Shown one piece after another: positions 53,604 to 62,485 of a DNA stretch of 64,000 bases. Source of the stretch: JBGPYB01 sp041493035 (GTDB lineage Bacteria; Acidobacteriota; Vicinamibacteria; Fen-336). The notes under the pieces are model-generated. The model searched no databases. It saw nothing but the letters and a program-made list of their open reading frames with translations, and had not been told where the DNA came from. Both the position numbers and the translations under genes were made by a program. Position 1 is the first letter of the stretch. The number at the start of each line of letters is the position of its first letter. The stretch is taken from the NCBI GenBank assembly GCA_041493035.1, contig JBGPYB010000004.1, positions 1 through 64,000 on the forward strand. The letters are read 5' to 3'.

Positions 53604-54989
53604 TCAAGATCGGTCCGGCTTTCCGCGCTGTCGAATTGCCCGCGCGGCTTCGAGGCGCGCCGCCATGTTAGCCTCGGCGCCGCGGTCCGTCGGGTGGTAG
53701 TACCGTCGCCCCGCCAGCGCCTCAGGTAGACAGTCCATGGCTGCGACACCCTCGGCCTCGTCGTGGGCGTATCGGTATCCCTTGCCGTAGCCGAGGTCCT
53801 TCATCAGCCCTGTCGGCGCGTTGCGGATCCAGAGCGGAACAGGATCGGCTCGCGTCTCCAAAGCGTCCTGCGCGGCGTCGCCGTAGGCCTTGTACACGGC
53901 GTTGCTCTTCGGCGCGGCGGCCAGGTAGACGACCAGCTCCGCCAGGGCCAGAGCACCCTCCTGCAGGCCGATGAAGTGGACGGCCTGTTGCGCCGCCATC
54001 GCCACGACCAGCGCCTGCGGATCGGCAAGCCCTACGTCCTCCGACGCGAAGCGCACGAGACGGCGGGCGATGTAGAGCGGATCCTCGCCGGCCTCGATCA
54101 TCCGCGCGAGCCAGTAGAGGCCCGCGTCGGCGTCGGAGTTGCGGATCGACTTGTGGAGAGCGCTGATGATGTTGAAGTGCTCCTCGCCGGCGCGGTCATA
54201 GAGGAGCGCCTTGCGGGCGAAGGCCTGCTTCATCCAATCGAGGTCCAGGTACCGGCCACCCGCTGTGTGGGTCGGCGCGGTCGTCACGGCCATCTCAAGG
54301 ACGTTGAGAGCCGTCCTCGCGTCGCCGTCCGAAGCGCGGGCCAGGAAGACGAGTGCGTCCTCGGAGACCTCGGCCGCGGCCGAGGCGAGGCCGCGATCGA
54401 TGTCGGCCAGGGCGCGGCGCAGGATTTCGACCACGCGCTCCTGGGGCAGAGGCTTCAGCACCACGACGCGCGATCGCGAGAGAAGCGCCGCGTTCACCTC
54501 GAAGGACGGATTCTCCGTGGTCGCGCCGATGAGGACGATGTCGCCCGACTCGACATGCGCGAGAAGAGCGTCCTGCTGCCCCTTGTTGAAGCGGTGGATC
54601 TCGTCGATGAAGACGATGGTCCGGCGGCCGTCGTGTCGCCGACGGGTCTCTGCCGCCTTCAGGATCTCGCGCAGCTCCTTGACGCCGGAGAGCACGGCGC
54701 TCATCGCCTCGAAGTGGGCGCGGGTGGCCCGGCGGATGACCTTGGCCAGTGTCGTCTTGCCCGATCCCGGCGGCCCCCACAGGATCAGCGAGCGGAGGGC
54801 GTCGGTCTCGATGGCGCGGCGAAGGGGCGTGCCGGGGCCGAGGGCCTCCTCCTGTCCCAGGATCTCGTCGAGCGAGCGAGGCCGCATCCGGTCGGCGAGA
54901 GGCGCATTGGCGCGTTCAGCGGCATCGACGGCCGGCCGCTCCTCGGGAAAGAGTGAACCCGAAGGACCGTGGTCACGCCCTTGGCTCAC
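53604..54989 (-). CDS. rarA: Replication-associated recombination protein A
   Basis: RarA (MgsA) is a clamp-loader-like AAA+ ATPase that acts at stalled forks. The 461-residue protein opens with a short N-terminal region, then LADRMRPRSLDEILGQEEAL, Walker A ILWGPPGSGKTTLAK (72-79), Walker B IVFIDEIHRFNKGQQD, and sensor 1 LIGATTENPSFEVN. The C-terminal oligomerisation part has FNIISALHKSIRNSDADAGL and LPEALAGRRYYHP. GTG at 54989 overlaps the stop of the RNA methylase gene as GTGA. Confidence 0.95.
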   Translation of the reverse strand: MSQGRDHGPSGSLFPEERPAVDAAERANAPLADRMRPRSLDEILGQEEALGPGTPLRRAIETDALRSLILWGPPGSGKTTLAKVIRRATRAHFEAMSAVLSGVKELREILKAAETRRRHDGRRTIVFIDEIHRFNKGQQDALLAHVESGDIVLIGATTENPSFEVNAALLSRSRVVVLKPLPQERVVEILRRALADIDRGLASAAAEVSEDALVFLARASDGDARTALNVLEMAVTTAPTHTAGGRYLDLDWMKQAFARKALLYDRAGEEHFNIISALHKSIRNSDADAGLYWLARMIEAGEDPLYIARRLVRFASEDVGLADPQALVVAMAAQQAVHFIGLQEGALALAELVVYLAAAPKSNAVYKAYGDAAQDALETRADPVPLWIRNAPTGLMKDLGYGKGYRYAHDEAEGVAAMDCLPEALAGRRYYHPTDRGAEANMAARLEAARAIRQRGKPDRS

Positions 54990-55792
54990 CGGTCCTGACG
55001 CCTTTGGCGCGCGGCCTCGAAGAGCAGCACGCCGGCGGCCACGCCCACGTTGAGGCTCTCGACGCTGCCGCGCATCGGGATCGAGACGCGCTGATCGGTC
55101 CCGCGGATGACCTCTTGAGACAGTCCCGCTCCCTCGTTGCCGAAGACGAACGCCACCGGTCCGTGCAGATCGGCCTCGTCGTAGCGCACCGAGGCGGTGG
55201 CATAGGCGGCGAGAGTGCGCACCCCGCGGCGGTGGAGAAGATCGATGGCGTGCTCGGGGCTCAGGTCTCTCAGGTGGGGGAGGCGAAAGGCGCTTCCCAT
55301 GGAGCCCCGCAGCGCCTTCCACGAGAAAGGATCGACCGTTCCTTCGGTGAGAACCGCCCCCGTGGCGCCCGCGGCTTCGGCGGTGCGAAGGAGACCCCCG
55401 AGGTTCCCCGGGTTCTGGATCCCGACGGCGACGAGAAGCAATGGAGTCCCGCGGAAGAGAGCGTCCTCCGCAAACGTGGGTCGCTCGGCGAGAGCGAGGA
55501 TCCCCTGGCTCGCCTCCATCTCCGAGATCGCGTCCAGGAGGCGGTCTTCCAGAAAGCGCACGGGGACGCCGCGATCGGTGAGACTGCGCAACAGGGCTCG
55601 CCCTTGTGGCGACTGTTGGACCCTCGTCGAGGCGGCCGCCTCGCGAAGGACGACCCCCGCTTGCCGTGCCTCCTCGAGGAGACGCACGCCCTCGACCAGG
55701 GCGAGATCGTCGGCGCCCCGATCCTTGAGCTGCAACAGACGCTTGAAGAAAGGGTTGGCGCGGCTCCGGATGACCTCGGTCGCGGCCTCCAT
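54986..55792 (-). CDS. TrmH/SpoU-family RNA 2'-O-methyltransferase
   Basis: The 268-residue protein has an N-terminal substrate-binding domain (RSRANPFFKRLLQLKDRGAD, ALVEGVRLLEEA) and a SPOUT knot domain. Its three motifs are GIQNPGNLGGLLRTAEAAGA, FVFGNEGAGLSQEV and IPMRGSVESLNVGVAAGVLL. It should 2'-O-methylate a ribosomal or transfer RNA ribose; the target is not determined by sequence. ATG at 55792 is chosen because upstream codons (to 55813) overlap the preceding gene. It is coupled to rarA. Confidence 0.9.
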   Translation of the reverse strand: MEAATEVIRSRANPFFKRLLQLKDRGADDLALVEGVRLLEEARQAGVVLREAAASTRVQQSPQGRALLRSLTDRGVPVRFLEDRLLDAISEMEASQGILALAERPTFAEDALFRGTPLLLVAVGIQNPGNLGGLLRTAEAAGATGAVLTEGTVDPFSWKALRGSMGSAFRLPHLRDLSPEHAIDLLHRRGVRTLAAYATASVRYDEADLHGPVAFVFGNEGAGLSQEVIRGTDQRVSIPMRGSVESLNVGVAAGVLLFEAARQRRQDR

Positions 55793-55806
55793 GGAAGGAC
55801 GCGATC

Positions 55807-57279
55807 CTACCACGCGCCGGGATGGCCCCCGGCGATCTCGACCACGGTGAACGGAGCCGACGCCAGCGCGATATCGCTATCGTCCTTCAGCAGATAGGCC
55901 CTGTAGTCACCGGCGGGAAGGGGCCAGCCCCCGCCTTCGGTCGCCGCATCGAGCGTCGCGGTTCCTTCGATGGCGGTGTCCAGGTGGCGCCACAGGAGAG
56001 AGCTTTCCCTCTCGGGGCTAGCGGTGGCCTTGTACACACCCACCCAGTCCCAGCGATTCCCCGGTGCGCGACGCCAGGTCACGACGATCGGCTCACCGGA
56101 GGCGTAGCGCGACTGGGATAGAGTGATCTCCGGCTTCGCGTCCCTGGTCTGGACCCAGAACGGGAACGCGGCGAGGACGCCTCCTTGGGCGTCGCGAAGC
56201 GCCGCCCTGTAGGCTCCTGGCTTCATGTCGGCGGTTCGGAAGCCCAGGGTACCGTCGGTCGGCGCGTTCTGTCCGGTCGGCTGGATTGGAGGCGGCGCGA
56301 GTTTCGAGCCGCCGTCGGCAGGCAGGACCGCCACGCTCTCGCCAGTCTTTCCCAGCGCGTGGAACCTCACCTCGAAGGCCTCTCCGACGGTGACCAGCCG
56401 CGGCTGAACCGAGACCAGCACGGGAGTGGGCGCCGGCGTGACCTCGAACGTCGATACGACGCCGCGATGATCCGAAGGCCATGGAGGCGCCACGGCGATA
56501 TCCACACCGGGCCGGCCGCTCTCGCCGACGATGCGGCTGGCCTTCGCCACCGCGGGTCCCGCGGCAAAGACGAAGTCGATGCGGTCCTCGGGATCCTGGG
56601 GTCCCGGGTTCCAGCCGGGGAGCTGCGGTCTTCGCGCCCACCACGTCAGTCCCGGATACGTGAGAGGGTCGGGATGGACCTCGCGATAGGAGTCGCGAAA
56701 GCCCGCGCTCTCCACGGCCTCGGTCTCGGGCCACCGCAGCGGAAACCGGAGCTGCGGCCTGCGACCCACCATGGCCGCGGTCCAGTCGCGGTGGGAGGGG
56801 ACGTTGAAATCGCCTGTCAGGAAGACCGGGATCCCGCGTCGCGCAAGGTCCTGCAAGACCCCGAGTTGAGAAACGACATGCGGGACTCGCATTCGCCTCT
56901 CGAGTACCAGCGCCTCCTCGGCTGAGGCACCCTTGGCGATGACTTCAGGGCCGTACGGGTCCGACGGCAGATGAACGTTGGCCATGGCAACGACCCGACC
57001 CGGGGACGTTTCGACGAAGACGTAGATGCCCTGTCCCGCCGGCGGATCCAGGATCCGATACTTCGACACGACTTGCAGCCGCGCGCTGGCGTAGGGCCAG
57101 CCGAGAGCCACCGCGAGGCGCTCGACCTGTCCCTCCCCCTCCTCGACGCCGACCACGTCGGCGCCGCTCAGGCGCACCGCCTCGACGACCTTGCCAAAGT
57201 CGACGCCTGTGCCCCCGTACTCGACGTTGAAGACCATGACGTTGAGGGTGATGGTGGCTGCGGCGATGGGCATGAGCAT
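55807..57279 (-). CDS. Endonuclease/exonuclease/phosphatase-family protein with beta-rich C-terminus
   Basis: The 490-residue protein has an EEP (DNase I-like) domain in its first 280 residues: LNVMVFNVEYGG, ADVVGVEEGEGQVERLA (metal Glu), FLTGDFNVPSHRDW, DRIDFVFAAG and WPSDHRGVVSTF (catalytic His), so metal-dependent phosphodiesterase chemistry is likely. The C-terminal 200 residues are repeats of beta-sandwich character (SGEPIVVTWRRAPGNRWDWV, GVYKATASPER). The substrate (nucleic acid, lipid or phosphoinositide-like) is unknown. Its short hydrophobic N-terminus (MLMPIAAATITLNVMV) is not a convincing signal peptide. Confidence 0.85.
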   Translation of the reverse strand: MLMPIAAATITLNVMVFNVEYGGTGVDFGKVVEAVRLSGADVVGVEEGEGQVERLAVALGWPYASARLQVVSKYRILDPPAGQGIYVFVETSPGRVVAMANVHLPSDPYGPEVIAKGASAEEALVLERRMRVPHVVSQLGVLQDLARRGIPVFLTGDFNVPSHRDWTAAMVGRRPQLRFPLRWPETEAVESAGFRDSYREVHPDPLTYPGLTWWARRPQLPGWNPGPQDPEDRIDFVFAAGPAVAKASRIVGESGRPGVDIAVAPPWPSDHRGVVSTFEVTPAPTPVLVSVQPRLVTVGEAFEVRFHALGKTGESVAVLPADGGSKLAPPPIQPTGQNAPTDGTLGFRTADMKPGAYRAALRDAQGGVLAAFPFWVQTRDAKPEITLSQSRYASGEPIVVTWRRAPGNRWDWVGVYKATASPERESSLLWRHLDTAIEGTATLDAATEGGGWPLPAGDYRAYLLKDDSDIALASAPFTVVEIAGGHPGAW

Positions 57280-57371
57280 GTTGCATCCTCTCCCGAAATC
57301 GGTGACCCAGGCGTGACGCAGGCTATCCCGTTTCCCTTCCGTCGTGGGCGGGGTTAGGATGATCGCCGGCC

Positions 57372-57860
57372 ATGGACGTTATCAAGAAAAAGCTCGACGA
57401 TGAGATCCGGGCGCTGGAGTACGAACTGAGGGTCCAGCTCCCCAGGGAAATCCTCAAGGCCAGGGAGCACGGCGACCTCCGCGAGAACGCCGAGTACAAG
57501 TCGGCCAAGGAGCGCCAGAAGTTCCTCGAGGCGCGGGTCTCGCAGCTCCACCAGCGCCTCGCGGCCCTGTCCCTCGTGAACCTCGACAGGATCCCTCACG
57601 ACAAGGTGGGACTCGGCTCCACCGTCAGCCTGCGCCACACCGGCAACGGCGAGGAGATCGTCTACCAGATCGTGACGACCGAAGAGTCGGATCCGCCGAC
57701 GGGTCGCATCTCTCCCTCGTCGCCCATCGGCAAGTGCCTCCTCAATCATGGAGAAGGGGACACCGTCGAGGTCAAGGTCCCGTCGGGGACCAAGGAATAC
57801 GAGATCATCAAGCTCGTGACCATGCACGATCAGGTCAAGGACACACCCGCGGAGACGTGA
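57372..57860 (+). CDS. greA: Transcription elongation factor GreA/GreB family
   Basis: GreA rescues backtracked RNA polymerase by stimulating transcript cleavage. The 162-residue protein has the N-terminal coiled coil with KAREHGDLRENAEYKSAKER (tip acidic residues), and the C-terminal FKBP-like domain with STVSLRHTGNGEEIVYQIVT, SPIGKCLLNHGEGDTVEVKV. The length is normal. The ATG start at 57372 follows a possible TAGGAT box by 11 bases. The gene diverges from the EEP gene. Confidence 0.92.
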   Translation: MDVIKKKLDDEIRALEYELRVQLPREILKAREHGDLRENAEYKSAKERQKFLEARVSQLHQRLAALSLVNLDRIPHDKVGLGSTVSLRHTGNGEEIVYQIVTTEESDPPTGRISPSSPIGKCLLNHGEGDTVEVKVPSGTKEYEIIKLVTMHDQVKDTPAET

Positions 57861-57876
57861 CGCGGCCCGGGCGTCC

Positions 57877-58884
57877 GTGACCTCGCTGCGCATGACGTCG
57901 GTCCCACTCTCCGGGGACGTCGCCCAGGCGCTCGCAGCGGTCCCCGCCGTCCCCGGCGTGGGGCAAATCGTCGGCCCAGACGGAAGCAACCTCGTGATCG
58001 GCCGCGGCGCCCATCTGCGGCGCTGGGCCGCCTCGCATCTTGGGGCCGGCAAGCCGCCTCGTCCCGGCATTCGTCCGCCCACGAATCTGGCACCCATCGC
58101 CACGGCGATCGCGTTTGCCGAGACGACGTCCGCCTTCCACCAGCGTCTCGTCTACGAGCGGTTGATGGCTCGCTACGTGCCGGCCTCGGCGCGACGCGAC
58201 CTCAAGCCTCCGGTCTACCTTCACCTGGATCCTGCCGAGCGCTTTCCCCGGATCGTGGTGCGGTCGTCGAACGATGGCCGAGAGGGCCTCTACGGCCCGT
58301 TCCGCGATCGTCGCACGGCCGAGGCGGCCCGCCAGCGTCTCCACAAGCTCTTTCCCCTGCGCCCCTGCGACTATGTCTTCGAGCCGGACCCGAACCTTGC
58401 TCTCGGACAGGGCTGCGTCTACGCGCAGGTCAGGACCTGCGCTGCGCCCTGCTTGTCGCGGACCTCCGAAGAGGCGTATCGGGAGCTTGCGTCGGAGACG
58501 GCCGCCCTCCTGTCCCGAGTCTCGGCGCGGCTGCCTGAGGTCGAGGACGTCGTCCCCCCGTGGGTCGCGGCGTTTCAGGGGAGTGCCGGGCTCGTGGCCG
58601 AGGCTGGCACCCGCGGGATCGAGCTTTACCCGATACGCGAGGGGACGGTTCTCGACGAGAGCTGCGTTCGGGTGGGCGCGGACGAGCCATTGGGCGATGC
58701 GCTCGCGATCCTGCGATGGACGCCGGTCGCCGGCGGTGCGCCGCCCGACGACGCTCCCTGGCTCTCCGCATGGCTTCACGCTCCCCGGCGGACGGGGGTC
58801 TTTGTTACGGTCGATCTGCCTGCATCGGGGGCGGCTCTTCGCGAGCGACTGCGTGATAAGTTAGGGCGTCCCGAGGATCGATGA
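57877..58884 (+). CDS. UvrC N-terminal-like protein lacking GIY-YIG tyrosines
   Basis: The 335-residue protein resembles the first third of UvrC: PAVPGVGQIVGPDGSNLVIG, YGPFRDRRTAEAARQRLHKL, and the Cys-rich core FPLRPCDYVFE, then VRTCAAPCLSRTSEEAYREL. At the GIY-YIG positions it has GVGQI and LVIGR, so both signature tyrosines are gone. No UVR, RNase-H or HhH domain follows. It is therefore probably not a nuclease of the usual type. GTG 57877 or ATG 57892 may be the start. It ends as ATGA into the patatin-like gene; a true uvrC lies at 36.7 kb. Confidence 0.75.
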   Translation: MTSLRMTSVPLSGDVAQALAAVPAVPGVGQIVGPDGSNLVIGRGAHLRRWAASHLGAGKPPRPGIRPPTNLAPIATAIAFAETTSAFHQRLVYERLMARYVPASARRDLKPPVYLHLDPAERFPRIVVRSSNDGREGLYGPFRDRRTAEAARQRLHKLFPLRPCDYVFEPDPNLALGQGCVYAQVRTCAAPCLSRTSEEAYRELASETAALLSRVSARLPEVEDVVPPWVAAFQGSAGLVAEAGTRGIELYPIREGTVLDESCVRVGADEPLGDALAILRWTPVAGGAPPDDAPWLSAWLHAPRRTGVFVTVDLPASGAALRERLRDKLGRPEDR

Positions 58885-60365
58885 AAGAGTACTCGCCGAA
58901 AAGGCGCACCGCGCTGGTCCTCACGGGGAGTGGCACGTCGGGGGCGTATCACGCCGGGGCACTGAAGGCCCTCGACGAAAGCGGCGTCAAGATCGACCTA
59001 ATCGTCGGTTCCGGCATCGGTTCGGTGGCCGCGGCCTTCGGCGCGGTGGCCGGGGGCGCGCGCCTCTATGGACGCGGTGGATTCTGGGACGGCGCCCGGT
59101 GGAGCTCTTTCTATCGGCTGCGGCCGTTTCTGCGTTCTGTGCTTGGCCTCCTCGCCGCAATCCTGGGCGTGTTCCTGGTTCCCGCGACGGTCGCGCTCGT
59201 GGTCGGCCTTCTGTCGCCGCTGCTGCTCATCGTTTGGCTCGTTTGGTCGCGGGTTCACGCGGACTTTCCGAGTTGGGTGGGTCTCGACCCAGGGCTGCTC
59301 CCGACGGTCTACGTCGCCGCCCTCGCCATCCCCGCCTTCGCTCTCGGCCTCCTCGTCGTGGTCTTTCTGTGTCGCCTCGCCTACCGCGATCGGAAGAGGA
59401 TGGGCGAGGCCTTCGAGGCGGTGCTCGACGCGCGCCGTGGCTCCGAGCGTCTCTGCCGCGCTCTCTGGGAGGTGGCTCGTGGCCCTGCGGTCAGCGCCGC
59501 GCCCCCTTCGGAAACGGAGCTCGGGAAGCGCTTTGTCGCCCTCGCCTCGGAGAACCTCGGGCAGCCGGGTTTCAGGGAGCTGATCCTTCGGACCGCGGAC
59601 TTGGACACAGGCAGCTCGCTCCCCTTCGTCCTCTTGCAGGATGCTCACCGTGCCGCGTTTGCCGTGGCCCGCTCTCGCGGAGCACGCTCGCGCCTCGACG
59701 GCCTTCCGGGCGCCGTCGACCTCCGCGCCTCAGGGTACGACGTCCTTCTCTTCGACGCGGTGGTGACGGGTCTCCTGCCACCCCTGGCCGCTCCGGTGCG
59801 TAGGGTCGCCTTCCCTCGCGGTGGCCTGTACGCGGGCGAGGTTCACCGGCTCGCCGACGCGAGCGTCGTGGCGGGCTCCGGCATCTCCGAAGCCCTGGCC
59901 GCGGGCGCCGACCAGGTGATCCTGGTCTCAGGCGTTCCGCAGATCGCCGCCGCTCCTCCGCGCCGGCGTGGGCCGCGCGCCCTGGCCGACGGGATCCTCG
60001 CGACCCTCGAGCGTCAAGCGGTGGATCGCGACGTGGACGGTGCGGAACGGGTCAACCGCATGGTCGAGACGCTGGGACATCGCACGGAAGACGGCGGGCG
60101 TGCGTGGCAGGACCCGGCCACGGGACGCCTCTACCGCGACTTCGGCCTCTACGTCATCCGCCCCGAGAGGCGCGCCTTGGGTCCGCTCGAGTTCGATGGC
60201 GCGCAGGATCCGACCAGCGAGGTCCTGGAGACGCCGGCGGACCTCGTCGAGCAGGGATACCGGGATGCGTACCGCTTGTTCGTCGAGCCTGTCGTCGGCG
60301 GCGCGCCCGAGCCGCGCCCTTCGGGTTCGCAGGCCGAGGAAGAGGGGCAACCCATCGGCCTCTGA
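58881..60365 (+). CDS. Patatin-like membrane protein lacking the catalytic dyad
   Basis: The 494-residue protein starts like patatin with the oxyanion loop ALVLTGSGTSGAYHAGALKA. Where the nucleophile elbow should be, it reads LIVGSGIGSVAA: G45 replaces the Ser of GxSxG. The later dyad DGG is LADASVVAGSGISEA, again without DGG. Between the motifs are two hydrophobic blocks (about 83-122 and 140-170; for example VLGLLAAILGVFLVP and LALIIPAFALGLLVVVF-like) that probably span the membrane. A lipase activity is unlikely unless other residues substitute. It overlaps the UvrC-like gene and precedes a trans-sulfuration enzyme. Confidence 0.74.
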   Translation: MKEYSPKRRTALVLTGSGTSGAYHAGALKALDESGVKIDLIVGSGIGSVAAAFGAVAGGARLYGRGGFWDGARWSSFYRLRPFLRSVLGLLAAILGVFLVPATVALVVGLLSPLLLIVWLVWSRVHADFPSWVGLDPGLLPTVYVAALAIPAFALGLLVVVFLCRLAYRDRKRMGEAFEAVLDARRGSERLCRALWEVARGPAVSAAPPSETELGKRFVALASENLGQPGFRELILRTADLDTGSSLPFVLLQDAHRAAFAVARSRGARSRLDGLPGAVDLRASGYDVLLFDAVVTGLLPPLAAPVRRVAFPRGGLYAGEVHRLADASVVAGSGISEALAAGADQVILVSGVPQIAAAPPRRRGPRALADGILATLERQAVDRDVDGAERVNRMVETLGHRTEDGGRAWQDPATGRLYRDFGLYVIRPERRALGPLEFDGAQDPTSEVLETPADLVEQGYRDAYRLFVEPVVGGAPEPRPSGSQAEEEGQPIGL

Positions 60366-60383
60366 GCCGCGAGGGAGCAGGCC

Positions 60384-61553
60384 ATGGTGGGGCAGGGAAT
60401 CGGGACGCGGGCCGTTCACGGCGGCGGCCGGCCGAAGAGCGGGCCGCTCACGACGCCGATCGTCCAGTCCTCGCCTTTCGTCTTCGAGTCCGCCGCCGAG
60501 ATGCGACGCTACCTCGAAGGGGACGACGCGCTCTATCTGTACACGCGCTACGCGAACCCGACGCTCCAAGCGCTCGAAACGGCTCTGGCCGATCTCGAGG
60601 GAGGCGAGGCGGCGCTGGTGCTCGCCTCGGGAATGGCGGCGATGACGACGGCGCTCCTGTCTCTGGTCAAGGCCGGGGACGAGATCCTGGCCAGCGCCTC
60701 GCTCTATGGTGGAACGACCCGTCTGGTGCGCGACGTCCTGCCGGGCCTCGGGGTGTCGTCGCGCCTCGTCCCCGCGGCGGACCTTCCGCGAGTGAACGAA
60801 CTGGCGGGACCCGAGACACGGGTCCTGGTCTTCGAGACGCCCACGAACCCCATCGTGTCCATCGTCGACATCCAGAAGGTCGCGGCCGCAGCTCACGAGC
60901 GGGGCCTCGTCGTCGTCGTCGACAACACCTTCGCGACCCCGATGGTCCAGCGGCCGCTCTCCCTCGGGGCCGACCTTGTGATGCACAGCCTGACCAAGGC
61001 GCTGTCAGGGCACAGCGACATCATCGGCGGCGCGCTGGTCGGGTCGCGGGGCAGGATCGACGCGGCGCGGAGCATGCTCAAGGTTCTCGGCGGATGTATG
61101 GACCCCCATCCCGCCGCCCTGGCGCTGCGTGGCCTGAAGACCCTGCATCTGCGCGTCGCTCGTCACTGCGAGAACGCCATGGCCCTGGCCTCCCATCTGG
61201 AGCGGCATCCGAAGGTCACGCGGGTGATCTATCCGGGGCTCGCGTCCCACGAAGGCCACGAGGTGGCCCGGCGCCAGATGGCGGGGTTTGGCGGCCTGGT
61301 GACGATCATCGTCGCCGGTGGGCTGGCGGCGGCCGAGCGCTTCTACGACGGCCTGAACGTGATCGCGCGAGCGGCAAGTCTGGGCGGCGTCGAGTCTCTC
61401 GTGAGCCTTCCGGTTCACACCTCCCACTACGGCTACACTGCCGAGCAGTTGGCCGCGGCGGGAATCGACCCGGGAATGGTCCGCATCTCACTGGGGGTGG
61501 AGGACGCCGCGGACCTCATCGAGGACGTCGATCGGGCTCTGGCCGGTGTCTGA
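60384..61553 (+). CDS. PLP-dependent trans-sulfuration enzyme (cystathionine gamma-synthase/lyase type)
   Basis: The 389-residue Cys/Met metabolism enzyme has GTRAVHGGGRPKSGPLTTPI, LYTRYANPTLQALETALADL, and the PLP Lys K205 in HSLTKALSGHSDIIGGALVG. SLGGVESLVSLPVHTSHYGY and GMVRISLGVEDAADLIED complete the family. Such enzymes join or split cystathionine, or act on O-acyl-homoserine or methionine; sequence alone cannot choose. With an aspartate kinase gene 1.1 kb downstream, a role in methionine or threonine-branch metabolism is plausible. The ATG at 60384 has GGGAG upstream. Confidence 0.9.
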   Translation: MVGQGIGTRAVHGGGRPKSGPLTTPIVQSSPFVFESAAEMRRYLEGDDALYLYTRYANPTLQALETALADLEGGEAALVLASGMAAMTTALLSLVKAGDEILASASLYGGTTRLVRDVLPGLGVSSRLVPAADLPRVNELAGPETRVLVFETPTNPIVSIVDIQKVAAAAHERGLVVVVDNTFATPMVQRPLSLGADLVMHSLTKALSGHSDIIGGALVGSRGRIDAARSMLKVLGGCMDPHPAALALRGLKTLHLRVARHCENAMALASHLERHPKVTRVIYPGLASHEGHEVARRQMAGFGGLVTIIVAGGLAAAERFYDGLNVIARAASLGGVESLVSLPVHTSHYGYTAEQLAAAGIDPGMVRISLGVEDAADLIEDVDRALAGV

Positions 61554-61574
61554 CTCGCACGAGGGATTCTGGGC

Positions 61575-62111
61575 TTGGCTTCGAACGAGACCGTACTGAC
61601 CGTCGTTCTTGTTGGCCTCGGCCTCTATTTCTCCGTCCTGCTCGTTCGAGGGCTCGTGGGCTACATGCGTTTCCGCCGCGTTCGCCCCACCGCGCTCATT
61701 ACGTGGCCCGCTCCGCGGCCGGCGCACTTCCGCTTCCTTGTCCTCCTCGGCGTGCTGTCGGCGGCCGTCGCCGCCTTGAACGGCTTCATGCAGCGCCCCT
61801 TCCACCACGTGTTGTCACAGGGGTTGATGTCGCTCTACTTCGTCCTCGTGGTTCCCCTCTCGGCGCGAATCCAACTCGGCCTCTACCGGGACGGCGTCTG
61901 GGCCGACGCGGGTTTTCTCTCGTGGGCCGAGATCGGCCGGATGGCCTTTCGCGAAACACCCGAGATCGTCCTGCTCCTCCTGCCCAAAGGCGGATCGGCT
62001 TCCTTTCGCCTGCCGGTTCCCGCGGCCGAGTACGGCGCGGTGCGCAAGACGCTCGAGGAGAAGGTCCGCGCCCGTGTCCTGAACGTCGAGGCGGGAATCC
62101 TCGGCCTCTGA
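61575..62111 (+). CDS. Membrane protein of unknown function
   Basis: A 178-residue protein with three or four hydrophobic segments: TVLTVVLVGLGLYFSVLLVR, FLVLLGVLSAAVAALNGF and LMSLYFVLVVPLSARIQLGL. The cytosolic C-terminal 75 residues (DGVWADAGFLSWAEIGRMAF) have a pleckstrin-like DUF character with the pattern seen in bacterial PH-like domains. I do not recognise a family firmly. The TTG start lies 21 bases after the trans-sulfuration gene, so it is likely in the same operon. Confidence 0.65.
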   Translation: MASNETVLTVVLVGLGLYFSVLLVRGLVGYMRFRRVRPTALITWPAPRPAHFRFLVLLGVLSAAVAALNGFMQRPFHHVLSQGLMSLYFVLVVPLSARIQLGLYRDGVWADAGFLSWAEIGRMAFRETPEIVLLLLPKGGSASFRLPVPAAEYGAVRKTLEEKVRARVLNVEAGILGL

Positions 62112-62137
62112 GCCTTCTCCGGGAGTATCCTGTCGGC

Positions 62138-62356
62138 GTGAATGAGCCCGTGGTGACGGTCACCGTGACGCGGCGCCGAGGTCGCGAAGCCGTGGACACG
62201 GAACTGCCTGTTGGTAGCCTCGAAGAACTCTTCGAGATCTGCCGCGAGGTGGCTCCGTCGGAGAGCGTCTGGGTTTCCCTGAAGCGCGGCGGCGGCGAGG
62301 TCCGCTTGAACTTCGCGAGCTTCATCCGAACGTCTGTTTCGCCGAAGCTGCCGTAG
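62138..62356 (+). CDS. Small conserved-looking protein of unknown function
   Basis: A 72-residue beta-rich protein from GTG 62138: EPVVTVTVTRRRGREAVDTE, LPVGSLEELFEICREVAPSE, SVWVSLKRGGGEVRLNFASF. The acidic-basic periodicity and compact strands suggest a small folded domain, but I do not recognise it. The start is uncertain; the GTG follows the membrane-protein stop by 26 bases. It is probably the last gene of that operon. Confidence 0.55.
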   Translation: MNEPVVTVTVTRRRGREAVDTELPVGSLEELFEICREVAPSESVWVSLKRGGGEVRLNFASFIRTSVSPKLP

Positions 62357-62364
62357 GACGGCAC

Positions 62365-62412
62365 CACAACGGAAACGGAAACCGCGGAAACACGGAGGCA
62401 CGGAGAAGAACT
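62365..62412. repeat. Purine-rich GGAAAC-type intergenic tract
   Basis: A short tract with repeated CGGAAAC and CACGGAGG-like units (for example CGGAAACGGAAACCGCGGAA) follows the small ORF. Purine-rich tracts of this type occur between genes in several phyla; no coding or RNA role is evident. From its end to about 62485 no gene is seen. Confidence 0.3.
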
Positions 62413-62485
62413 GGAGATCGACTCACTGCCGCGAAGCCCCTTGCTCGCTGACGCCGGCTTTCCGTGTCATGGGCGGGCTCGCGCG

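Noticed and set aside
60104..62137. Long plus-frame upstream of the small ORF at 62138
   Set aside because: It overlaps the patatin-like, trans-sulfuration and membrane genes in a different frame. Only the last 72 codons, after the previous stop, look protein-like.
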